Of a stretch of DNA of 19,676 nt, positions 14,333-19,676 are shown piece after piece. The position numbers and the translations under genes were made by a program. Below the pieces are notes generated by a model. The model was given only the letters and a program-made list of their open reading frames with translations, did not search any database and was not told where the DNA came from. This DNA comes from CAIZLB01 sp039795875. GTDB lineage: Bacteria; Patescibacteriota; Minisyncoccia; Phycocordibacterales; CAIZLB01. The DNA lies in NCBI GenBank assembly GCA_039795875.1, contig JBDKKY010000015.1:1-19676 (forward strand), in the 5' to 3' direction. Numbering within the stretch: position 1 is the stretch's first letter; each line of letters starts with the position of its first letter.

Positions 14333-14719
14333 ATGAAACCAATACTTCAAGTATTCTCAGTGGTCGTTATGTGTACCCTTGCTGCCTTGTTCGTTATGGG
14401 TCTCTTCGTGGGCATCATTGTGCATTGGAACTTGCTCCTCTACATCGGACTGCCTGCGGCTGCAGTATTCTGTGCCGTCAGTCTCAATGAAGAGGCGAAG
14501 CTGTACTGGATCCTTACGGCTAAAGTGACCGCCTGGATGGAGCGCGGCCGATTCCAACTCCTACGCCTAATGGTGTCTGTGGTGATTATGGCCCCGGTGA
14601 TGATGATTGACCTTGTATGGGGACTCGCCCGCGGAATCTCCCTCCTTGCCATGCTGATGCGGATAGTGATCAGCTGCCGAAACGAAGTCGAACTCGAAGC
14701 GGAGGCGCTCGAATCATGA
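14333..14719 (+). CDS. hypothetical 128-residue membrane protein, GC-richer ORFan
   Basis: An integral membrane protein with three or four hydrophobic segments: about residues 5-30 and 34-50, then a more polar middle (NEEAKLYWILTAKVTAWMERGRFQ), then about 78-95 and 97-112, with a short acidic tail (EVELEAEALES). No family was recognised. Base composition is visibly higher in G+C (31 of 60 in row 14461) than in the rmuC gene before it (20 of 60 in row 13381), with CTC, CTG and CGC codons favoured. No clear -10 at the leaderless spacing is present (TATCAA at 14322-14327 is weak) and no Shine-Dalgarno sequence. A strong terminator follows. It is probably a real gene of unknown role. Confidence 0.6.
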   Translation: MKPILQVFSVVVMCTLAALFVMGLFVGIIVHWNLLLYIGLPAAAVFCAVSLNEEAKLYWILTAKVTAWMERGRFQLLRLMVSVVIMAPVMMIDLVWGLARGISLLAMLMRIVISCRNEVELEAEALES

Positions 14720-14740
14720 CGTTACTGCCTCGATCGTGTT

Positions 14741-14797
14741 GAGTGGGTTCCCGCCAGGTTACAAACCTGCGTTGAAGGAACCCACTCTTTTTTATTT
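14741..14797 (+). terminator. strong intrinsic terminator with nested hairpin
   Basis: An outer perfect 10-bp stem GAGTGGGTTC (14741-14750) with GAACCCACTC (14778-14787) encloses an inner 6-bp stem CAGGTT (14755-14760) with AACCTG (14764-14769). A T-rich tract follows from 14788. Confidence 0.88.
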
Positions 14798-14811
14798 TTA
14801 TAAAATAAAAA

Positions 14812-14820
14812 TGTTATAAT
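14812..14820 (+). promoter_or_regulatory. extended -10 (TGtTATAAT), leaderless start at 14827
   Basis: A perfect TATAAT (14815-14820) with TG extension (14812-14813), exactly 6 bases before the ATG at 14827. Confidence 0.75.
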
Positions 14821-14826
14821 AGTTAC

Positions 14827-15117
14827 ATGCAAGATAAAACTCTACAACATGCAGACACATTTTTCTTTTTTACAACCATAGGTGTGGTAGTAGGAATTAT
14901 TATATTGTTACTCGTTCTCTATTTCTGTATTAAGGCTGTTATTGCTTTACGAAAGATCAACACTCGAGTTCATGAACTGTTGGATAAAACAGGAGATGCG
15001 ATAGAGAAAAGTGTGGAAGATAAGGGTATAGTCAAAAAGAGCCTTCCATTGGCTCTGCCAATACTCAGTTTCTTCTTCAAAAAGAAGCGAGCAGCCAAAA
15101 AGGAGAAAACCAAATAA
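14827..15117 (+). CDS. small single-pass membrane protein with Lys-rich tail
   Basis: A 96-residue protein with one hydrophobic segment (about residues 13-40, TTIGVVVGIIILLLVLYFCI), an amphipathic stretch (ALRKINTRVHELLDKTGDAIEKSVEDKG) and a strongly basic C-terminus (FFKKKRAAKKEKTK). The helical region after the membrane segment resembles that of DUF948/YtxH-type envelope proteins, but no family can be assigned. It sits just upstream of another small membrane-anchored Lys-rich protein (15157), and the two may work together, though each has its own leaderless promoter. Confidence 0.75.
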   Translation: MQDKTLQHADTFFFFTTIGVVVGIIILLLVLYFCIKAVIALRKINTRVHELLDKTGDAIEKSVEDKGIVKKSLPLALPILSFFFKKKRAAKKEKTK

Positions 15118-15141
15118 GTAGATCGAGAATCTCGGAGACTG

Positions 15142-15150
15142 TGATATACT
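15142..15150 (+). promoter_or_regulatory. extended -10 (TGaTATACT), leaderless start at 15157
   Basis: TATACT (15145-15150) with the TG extension (15142-15143), exactly 6 bases before the ATG at 15157. Confidence 0.7.
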
Positions 15151-15156
15151 GTACCC

Positions 15157-15576
15157 ATGTCAACAAAAACAAATTCAAAAGATATGTCAACAGGTAAAAA
15201 AGTTGCTATTGCCGCAGGCGTAACCGGTCTGTTGGTCGCAGCAACTCTCGGAACTCATTTTTTGTTTAATACGAAAAAGGGAAAGCAAAGTTTGAAACAC
15301 ATTAAGAGTTGGGCTTTCAAAATGAAAGCAGAAGTTTTAGAAAAATTAGAAAAAGCCAAAGAAGTGAATGAAGAAATATATGGAAAAATTGTTGATGAAC
15401 TATCAGCAAAATATCAAAAAGTAAAAGGGATGACAGTCGAAGAAGTTCACGAAATCGCATCAGAATTAAAATCACAATGGAGAAAGATTCATGGTGAAGT
15501 TAAGAAAACATTAAAAGGCGGAAATGCTAAACCAAAATCAAAACCGAAAGCCAAGACACCTGCCGCGAAGAAATAA
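15157..15576 (+). CDS. YtxH-like membrane-anchored protein with histone-H1-like tail
   Basis: A 139-residue protein. A single hydrophobic segment (about residues 15-37, KVAIAAGVTGLLVAATLGTHFLF) is followed directly by NTKKGKQSLKHIKSWAFKMK, the arrangement seen in YtxH-like envelope stress proteins. About residues 55-115 are predicted helical and highly charged (coiled-coil like). The C-terminus (about 122-139) is an unstructured Lys/Pro/Ala tail (KPKSKPKAKTPAAKK) like histone H1 or AlgP-type tails, which bind DNA or acidic surfaces. The methyltransferase frame begins inside this gene's last 53 bases. Function is unknown; the family resemblance is moderate. Confidence 0.75.
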   Translation: MSTKTNSKDMSTGKKVAIAAGVTGLLVAATLGTHFLFNTKKGKQSLKHIKSWAFKMKAEVLEKLEKAKEVNEEIYGKIVDELSAKYQKVKGMTVEEVHEIASELKSQWRKIHGEVKKTLKGGNAKPKSKPKAKTPAAKK

Positions 15577-16408
15577 TCCGGTTCGGAAGGTCTTTATATC
15601 AGAACGTACCACGACACCTCAAGAGAATACCTCTTGGGGTTCTGTGGCTTCTTGGTATGACGAATATCTGCAGGCCGAGAATACCTATCAGGCAAAAGTG
15701 ATATCTCCCAACCTTCTACGTGTTTTAAAGTTTGAAGATATTAAGAATGGTGCACATGTGTTGGAACTTGGCTGCGGTCAAGGTTATTTTCTTCATCAAG
15801 TTGCTGAAGCTTTGAAAAATAAAAAGGTATCTTTGGAGGGGGTGGACGTCTCACAAGAATTGTTGGATATCGCCAAAAAAGATATTGTTGACGGTATTAA
15901 ACTTACCAGAGCCGATGCTGCCAAACTTTCGCATCTCACAGATAACAGTACAGATCTGATCTATTCAGTGTTGGCTTTGCAAAACATGAGCGATCTGGAC
16001 GCTGTGACGAAAGAGATCAAACGTGTATTGACACCAAAAGGGAGGCTGATCGCTGTCTTGAATCATCCAACATTCCGCATCCCTAAACAAAGTGACTGGC
16101 ATTATTCTGCTGATCGTAATGCGCAAGGACGAGTAATATATACATATATGAGTGATAAAAAGTTTGCGATTGATATGCATCCAGGACTCCGGGCAGCAGG
16201 CATCAAGAAAGAAGAGACTTTCTCTTTTCACCACCCACTGCAGTTCTATTCGAAGGTATTGGCCAAGCACGGTTTTTGTATTGCCAAGATAGAGGAATGG
16301 TTGTCTCATAAAGAAAGCGAAGAGGGACCAAAGAAAAGAGCTGAAGACGAATCTCGAAAGGAGATTCCGATGTTTATGATGCTTGAGATTAGACCATTTA
16401 TAGACTAA
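15524..16408 (+). CDS. class I SAM-dependent methyltransferase
   Basis: A protein of up to 294 residues with the Rossmann-type methyltransferase fold (Methyltransf_11/25 group). Motif I is VLELGCGQGYF (79-89), the acidic residue after strand 2 is Asp108 in GVDVS, Asp131 follows in RADAAKL, and LIYSVLALQNMSD (145-157) matches motif IV. The target is not evident. The only ATG is at 15524, inside the preceding gene, giving a 53-base overlap and a basic low-complexity N-terminus. A GTG at 15644 (codon 41) would start inside WGSVASWYDEYL, which looks like conserved sequence, so an earlier start is favoured. No leaderless -10 precedes it, so it probably depends on translation of the upstream gene. 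Confidence 0.85.
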   Translation: MLNQNQNRKPRHLPRRNNPVRKVFISERTTTPQENTSWGSVASWYDEYLQAENTYQAKVISPNLLRVLKFEDIKNGAHVLELGCGQGYFLHQVAEALKNKKVSLEGVDVSQELLDIAKKDIVDGIKLTRADAAKLSHLTDNSTDLIYSVLALQNMSDLDAVTKEIKRVLTPKGRLIAVLNHPTFRIPKQSDWHYSADRNAQGRVIYTYMSDKKFAIDMHPGLRAAGIKKEETFSFHHPLQFYSKVLAKHGFCIAKIEEWLSHKESEEGPKKRAEDESRKEIPMFMMLEIRPFID

Positions 16409-16411
16409 TAT
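16406..16411 (+). promoter_or_regulatory. -10 box (TAATAT), leaderless start of the CAP protein
   Basis: TAATAT exactly 6 bases before the ATG at 16418, overlapping the end of the methyltransferase gene. Confidence 0.5.
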
Positions 16412-16417
16412 AGGTAC

Positions 16418-17332
16418 ATGTTCAGACTCCTCCGATACATTGTCCTGTTTTTCCTCATTATGGGAGTCCTTTTCCTATTTAACCGTCATGGTGATGCAGT
16501 TAAGAGTTGGTTCAGCTCTGTCGGTGAATATTTTAAAAACGCTGGAGACAACAAAATGTTGGAGGATATTAAAAATATAAACTTAATTGGCGACCTCGGT
16601 GCCACAACTAGTACATCAACTGCGCCCAGAAAAAAAGTTACTAGTCCTGTTGTTAAGTCTAATGTGGTTGAGGAGGCACAGCTCAGTGTACCGGGAATCA
16701 TAAGATATACAAACCTAGAAAGAACAAGGCGAGGGTTAAAACCATTGGTCTTAGAATCAAAGCTGACGGAGTCATCACTTAAAAAAGTTGATGACATGTT
16801 GAATCGGCAATATTTTGAGCACATTTCTCCTCAGGGTGTGAGTGTGGCTGATATTGTACGAGAAGAAGGATATGCATTTGAAGTGGTGGCTGAAAACTTG
16901 GCCTTGGGCAATTTTGGCACGGATCAAAAACTGGTTCAGGCTTGGATGAATAGCCCAGCTCATCGGGCCAATGTCTTAAATCCTCGATTCACCGAGATCG
17001 GCGTAGCTGCAGCAAATGGAGAGTATAAAGGCGAGCGACAGTGGCTCTTTGTGCAGCATTTTGGCAAACCATTGCCCAATTGTCCAAAAACGGATGCGGT
17101 ACTAAAAAATAAGATTGATACCGAAAAAGTCGACCTGGAAAAAGAAGAGTCGGTATTGCAGGCGATGGCGACCGAGATTGAAAACAACTCTAGTGAAAGT
17201 CGAAGTGCTGGTTTTCTGGAAAAATATAATACTCGAGTTGCAGAATACAACTTCCGTTTAGCCATCCTAAAACAAAACGTAGAGAAATATAACAGTCAGG
17301 TTGTTGCTTATAATACCTGCCTCGCTGCGTAA
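16418..17332 (+). CDS. membrane-anchored or secreted CAP/SCP-domain protein
   Basis: A 304-residue protein. Residues about 5-21 are a hydrophobic signal or anchor. A linker rich in Thr, Ser and Lys (about 60-85) leads to a CAP domain (about 92-215) of the type found in bacterial YkwD-like proteins. Conserved elements are YFEHISPQG (His135), AENLALG (Glu159), AWMNSPAHRANVL (His182) and FTEIGVA (191-197). These His/Glu positions line the CAP cavity. A C-terminal helical segment (about 225-300) looks like a coiled coil, with Cys222 and Cys301 at its ends. Bacterial CAP proteins are extracellular; their biochemical activity is mostly unknown. The stop lies 10 bases from the stop of the convergent transporter gene. 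Confidence 0.9.
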   Translation: MFRLLRYIVLFFLIMGVLFLFNRHGDAVKSWFSSVGEYFKNAGDNKMLEDIKNINLIGDLGATTSTSTAPRKKVTSPVVKSNVVEEAQLSVPGIIRYTNLERTRRGLKPLVLESKLTESSLKKVDDMLNRQYFEHISPQGVSVADIVREEGYAFEVVAENLALGNFGTDQKLVQAWMNSPAHRANVLNPRFTEIGVAAANGEYKGERQWLFVQHFGKPLPNCPKTDAVLKNKIDTEKVDLEKEESVLQAMATEIENNSSESRSAGFLEKYNTRVAEYNFRLAILKQNVEKYNSQVVAYNTCLAA

Positions 17333-17342
17333 AGGGGAATGA

Positions 17343-18485
17343 TTAGAAGAAGATAAAGATTGAGCCCAATGCATACGGAATCAATCGTCCGGCTCTAAAC
17401 ATTAGTAAGGCGAACTCATCTCGTTGTGTCACATGTTTATAGAACAATGTCTCGGTGGCGATCTCGATCAAACTGCAGCCGATGCGACTGATGAATAAGG
17501 TCGATAAAAGCAGTAGGAAAGCGTTGCCACTACCTAGGTCTGGAGAGACAAAAGTGGCTGCGACAGTAAAGATGAGGGTGATCACAACACCCCAGAAGAA
17601 TAATTGCTTTTCATTATGTTGACGATCTTCGATACGTCCAAAAGGAATCTGTACCAATATAAAAGGAATCAAGATAGCGGCTAGGAGCATGCCGATGTGA
17701 TCCCATTCAAACCCAAAACGATTGTAGAGATAGATAGGCAGCATTACTCCTGTTACGCCATAATACAAATGCAGCGTAGATTGAGTAATGAAAGCCTTGC
17801 GATCTAGTTTATCGGCCCAAAAACGCGCCAGTTTTTGTCTGACGCCGACGTGTTCGAGAGTGGCTGAATTCGTCATCGGTATCTCTGTTTCATCAGTTGG
17901 ATTTTGAATATATGAGGAAATGAGAATCAAGAAGGGAATCAATAGACAAAATGATACGACATAGGTGATTGGTAATGTGCTTGTGGTCAACGTCGTAAGC
18001 ATGATTGGTACAACTACGAATGGTGTATTCCAAACGGTCAGATAAATACCTCGTCCTTTTCCTCGGTCCTCGATATGGGTGTAGTCTTCAAACAATTTAT
18101 CTAAGTTAAATAAAATATACGGAGTGATGGCATGGTGGAAAGCGAAAGCTGTAAGATAGAGAGGGAGTACATAGGCTGTGGGAATATAATTTAATGCAGT
18201 CACAGTATACATAATTGCCAGACAGACAAATTCTAGAGTGGTGGCGAGATAAATTCTCTCTTTGGTCCTGGTGGCTTTCGCATGATAACGAGAAAGCATG
18301 AGATATACACAAACCCCAAAGATAGAAGCGAGACCGTATACAGCCATCACATTGTACGTTGTGAGATGGAAAAATTCAGTCATGATCGATGAGTTCGTAA
18401 AGTATACAAACACATGGTGTAGACCTAAAAAGAATATAGATATATAGAGAGCTGTTTGCACTCGAAGGGACAGATAACGTTGCAT
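17343..18485 (-). CDS. MFS-like multi-pass transporter
   Basis: A 380-residue integral membrane protein with about 11-12 hydrophobic segments in two halves, separated by a charged cytosolic loop (about residues 193-228, PTDETEIPM to RFWADKLDRK). FGRIEDRQHNEKQ (282-294) resembles the MFS loop motif G-(x)-D-R-x-x-(R/K) in the second half; the corresponding first-half loop (SRYHAKATRTKER, 65-77) is degenerate. The family is therefore likely but not certain, and the substrate is unknown. The start is set by an extended -10 promoter on the minus strand 7 bases upstream. It converges on the CAP gene with a 10-base gap and no recognisable terminator between them. Confidence 0.75.
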   Translation of the reverse strand: MQRYLSLRVQTALYISIFFLGLHHVFVYFTNSSIMTEFFHLTTYNVMAVYGLASIFGVCVYLMLSRYHAKATRTKERIYLATTLEFVCLAIMYTVTALNYIPTAYVLPLYLTAFAFHHAITPYILFNLDKLFEDYTHIEDRGKGRGIYLTVWNTPFVVVPIMLTTLTTSTLPITYVVSFCLLIPFLILISSYIQNPTDETEIPMTNSATLEHVGVRQKLARFWADKLDRKAFITQSTLHLYYGVTGVMLPIYLYNRFGFEWDHIGMLLAAILIPFILVQIPFGRIEDRQHNEKQLFFWGVVITLIFTVAATFVSPDLGSGNAFLLLLSTLFISRIGCSLIEIATETLFYKHVTQRDEFALLMFRAGRLIPYALGSIFIFF

Positions 18486-18492
18486 GAAGTAA

Positions 18493-18501
18493 AGTATAGC
18501 A
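18493..18501 (-). promoter_or_regulatory. extended -10 (TGcTATACT), leaderless start of the transporter
   Basis: On the minus strand TATACT (18498-18493), preceded by TGc, lies 7 bases before the ATG at 18485. Confidence 0.6.
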
Positions 18502-18551
18502 AATAAAAAATAAAAATCAGACAGAGACGGGGTTGATTCCGAAACTGTCTG
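18501..18551 (-). terminator. probable terminator of the small minus-strand membrane-protein pair
   Basis: CAGACAG (18518-18524) pairs with CTGTCTG (18545-18551) around a 20-base loop. On the minus strand the stem is followed by a long T-rich tract (18517-18501). It starts 3 bases after the stop of the frame ending at 18555, and it overlaps the transporter's promoter region. Confidence 0.55.
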
Positions 18552-18554
18552 TGA

Positions 18555-18728
18555 TTAGCGATCGAAGAGTGAAGAGCGCGGATGTTTTTCACTTTGCCAG
18601 ATTGCAAAGAGGAGAAGCAGAAGCGCAAGCACTAACGAAGCTTGAGGATTGTAGAACGGGAAGGTAAGGCCGGTGACGGTGAGTGCGCCACAGGTGAGAC
18701 CTTCTACGGCGTAGCGAGTGTTGGTCAT
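18555..18728 (-). CDS. small membrane protein, second of an overlapping pair
   Basis: A 57-residue frame, ATG 18728-18726 to TAA 18557-18555: a polar N-terminus (MTNTRYAVEGLTCGALTV), one strong hydrophobic helix (about residues 28-43, SLVLALLLLLFAIW) and a charged tail (QSEKHPRSSLFDR). The ATG overlaps the stop of the upstream frame as ATGA, the classic layout for translational coupling. A terminator follows within a few bases. Composition is GC-richer than the transporter gene beside it. No family was recognised; small size makes the call tentative. Confidence 0.5.
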   Translation of the reverse strand: MTNTRYAVEGLTCGALTVTGLTFPFYNPQASLVLALLLLLFAIWQSEKHPRSSLFDR

Positions 18729-18874
18729 CGGGTGGTGTGTTTTCTCGACAAGGCTGTGTCAGTCGCAATAGCCGCTACAGCGCCGGGGAAGATTATCACA
18801 GGGAAGGCGTTGACCAGAATCAGTCCCGCGATAAAACATACAACGAAACCAAATGTGAATGATGTAGAGTTCAT
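18725..18874 (-). CDS. small hydrophobic protein, first of an overlapping pair
   Basis: A 49-residue frame, ATG 18874-18872 to TGA 18727-18725. It is almost wholly hydrophobic (FTFGFVVCFIAGLILVNA, then PVIIFPGAVAAIA) with a short basic end (ALSRKHTTR), so one long or two short membrane segments are likely. It overlaps the next frame by 4 bases (ATGA). No Shine-Dalgarno sequence and no leaderless -10 is visible. A TATGCT on the minus strand near 18940 could be a more distant promoter. Function unknown. Confidence 0.45.
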   Translation of the reverse strand: MNSTSFTFGFVVCFIAGLILVNAFPVIIFPGAVAAIATDTALSRKHTTR

Positions 18875-18952
18875 GGTGCTGGAAGAGGAGTTGCCTTACA
18901 TTGCGTTGATGTGAGGTCGGGTCCTTATGGTTAAATTAGCATAATTATGGAC

Positions 18953-19011
18953 AAAATAAAAACCCTCCACATACAGCGGCCGTCTCTTCCGAGAGGCATA
19001 TATGTGGGGGT
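18953..19011 (-). terminator. intrinsic terminator of the minus-strand gene ending at 19021
   Basis: On the minus strand ACCCCCACATA (19011-19001) pairs with TATGTGG-a-GGGT (18973-18962) with one bulged base. An inner CTCT/AGAG hairpin lies in the loop. A T-rich tract (18962-18953) follows. Confidence 0.75.
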
Positions 19012-19020
19012 CGGGGGGCG

Positions 19021-19676
19021 CTACTTTTCGTTCAGCATGTTCCAATCAGCTCCCTTGAATCCGAGGAGCTGACTCGCTTTGTCCGTTTTCGCGAACATGT
19101 CGCGAGCGCGGGCCTTGTCGCGTCTGTGGTCTTGGGTTTCCGCTTGCCGGAATTTATCCGCGAAGTGGTCTAGTTGGGCATCAAAAGCCCATCCGGCCAA
19201 GGTGGTTGTCTCATCGCGTAGAGTGTGGATTGCTGCGCGATTGATGCTTGCGCCTCGTAGCCTGTTTCCAAATGCGCGAAGGACGTCCACTTCGTTGAGC
19301 TTCACCAGCGCCTCTTTCCAGGCACTAGCGATCTCGTACACAACTTTCCCTGGTTTTTCGTCCCGGAAAAAGTGGTAGAAGCGAAGGACTCCAATAAGAC
19401 CGGGGATGCAGGTGAGGGAGAACATGACCATGGAGGTCGTGAAGTCGTCGGACTTGAAGCTCCAGAGGCCGAACAAGAAGGCGACAGCCAGCAGAATCAG
19501 CGTAGTACGCATGCTCTTTCGACGTTTGGTAACCTTTTTGAGGCAGTCATCGGCCGGCTCGCTAAAGTTTTTAATGCTTTGCCTGCCGTCGGTCTTGACC
19601 CAGTGTCTTGTGAACAATTGGCTCAAGTAGACTTGGGCGTCCTTGTCGGTGATGTTTTTCGGGTGGACGCGCGAGT
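19021..19676 (-). CDS. membrane protein of unknown function (5' end outside the window)
   Basis: The minus-strand frame is open to the right edge and ends in TAG at 19023-19021, giving the last 217 residues. A TTG 50 bases from the edge is a possible start, but the frame continues beyond it (RVHPKNITDKDAQVYL), so the gene probably begins outside. Two hydrophobic segments are visible, TTLILLAVAFLFGLW and SMVMFSLTCIPGLIGVL, separated by a short acidic loop (SFKSDDFTTS). A long charged cytosolic part follows, rich in Arg, Asp and Ala (HRRDKARARDMFAK). No family was recognised. It is one of the most GC-rich genes here (37 of 60 bases in row 19081). A strong terminator follows. Confidence 0.7.
   Translation of the reverse strand, partial: SRVHPKNITDKDAQVYLSQLFTRHWVKTDGRQSIKNFSEPADDCLKKVTKRRKSMRTTLILLAVAFLFGLWSFKSDDFTTSMVMFSLTCIPGLIGVLRFYHFFRDEKPGKVVYEIASAWKEALVKLNEVDVLRAFGNRLRGASINRAAIHTLRDETTTLAGWAFDAQLDHFADKFRQAETQDHRRDKARARDMFAKTDKASQLLGFKGADWNMLNEK

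Noticed and set aside
14278..14490. 70-residue frame preceding and overlapping the 14333 membrane protein
   Set aside because: It is out of phase with the longer frame, has no signal or helix pattern, and ends in the middle of that gene.
14741..14787. Nested hairpin considered as a riboswitch or tRNA-like structure
   Set aside because: The outer stem is followed directly by a T-tract and sits behind a stop codon, so a terminator explains it; no tRNA arms or anticodon loop can be fitted.
1..19676. CRISPR array, insertion sequence, prophage or tRNA genes
   Set aside because: No regularly spaced repeats, transposase or phage structural genes, target-site duplications or cloverleaf sequences were found on reading both strands.

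Overview
The window reads as chromosomal DNA of a small-genome, moderately AT-rich bacterium, most likely of the Patescibacteria (CPR, Parcubacteria-like) group. This is inferred from style, not from a marker gene: short tightly packed genes, several secreted proteins (a YVTN-repeat protein ending in a peptidoglycan-binding domain, a CAP protein, a C39-type protease), no convincing Shine-Dalgarno sequences, and many starts that appear leaderless. TGA is used as a stop. No rRNA, tRNA, CRISPR array or insertion sequence was recognised, and no gene-free stretch exceeds about 250 bases.

Layout. 1-171 is the tail of an unidentified gene. 191-6188 holds a Kef-type cation/proton antiporter, an exported protein of unknown function, a cyclophilin, a large YVTN-repeat/peptidoglycan-binding surface protein and an exported protein ending in a MliC-like lysozyme-inhibitor domain. 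6250-7045 has two GC-richer ORFans with their own terminators. 7106-8302 (minus) is a diadenylate cyclase fused to a YbbR (CdaR-like) domain. 8391-9089 is a secreted C39-like protease, followed by a GC-richer ORFan (9185-9511) and a class I fructose-bisphosphate aldolase (9607-10662). 10663-10904 is a regulatory gap with a perfect 17-bp inverted repeat and a PhoB-like direct repeat. It leads into a two-component locus: an OmpR-family regulator broken by an apparent deletion plus frameshift, a soluble PAS histidine kinase and a receiver-only protein. Then come RmuC (13057-14259), a GC-richer membrane ORFan, two small membrane-anchored Lys-rich proteins, a SAM methyltransferase, a CAP-domain protein and an MFS-like transporter (minus). 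The right end (18555-19676, minus) carries two tiny overlapping membrane-protein genes and the 3' part of a larger membrane protein, all GC-richer.

How it works together. Many genes concern the envelope and ion/turgor balance: antiporter, c-di-AMP synthase, lysozyme inhibitor, peptidoglycan-binding propeller, CAP and C39 proteins. The strongest window-wide pattern is a TATAAT-like -10 box ending 6 (sometimes 7-8) bases before the ATG, in front of most AT-richer genes on both strands. This suggests leaderless mRNAs and resets several start codons. A second pattern is that the GC-richer ORFans lack that promoter layout but nearly all end in strong intrinsic terminators.
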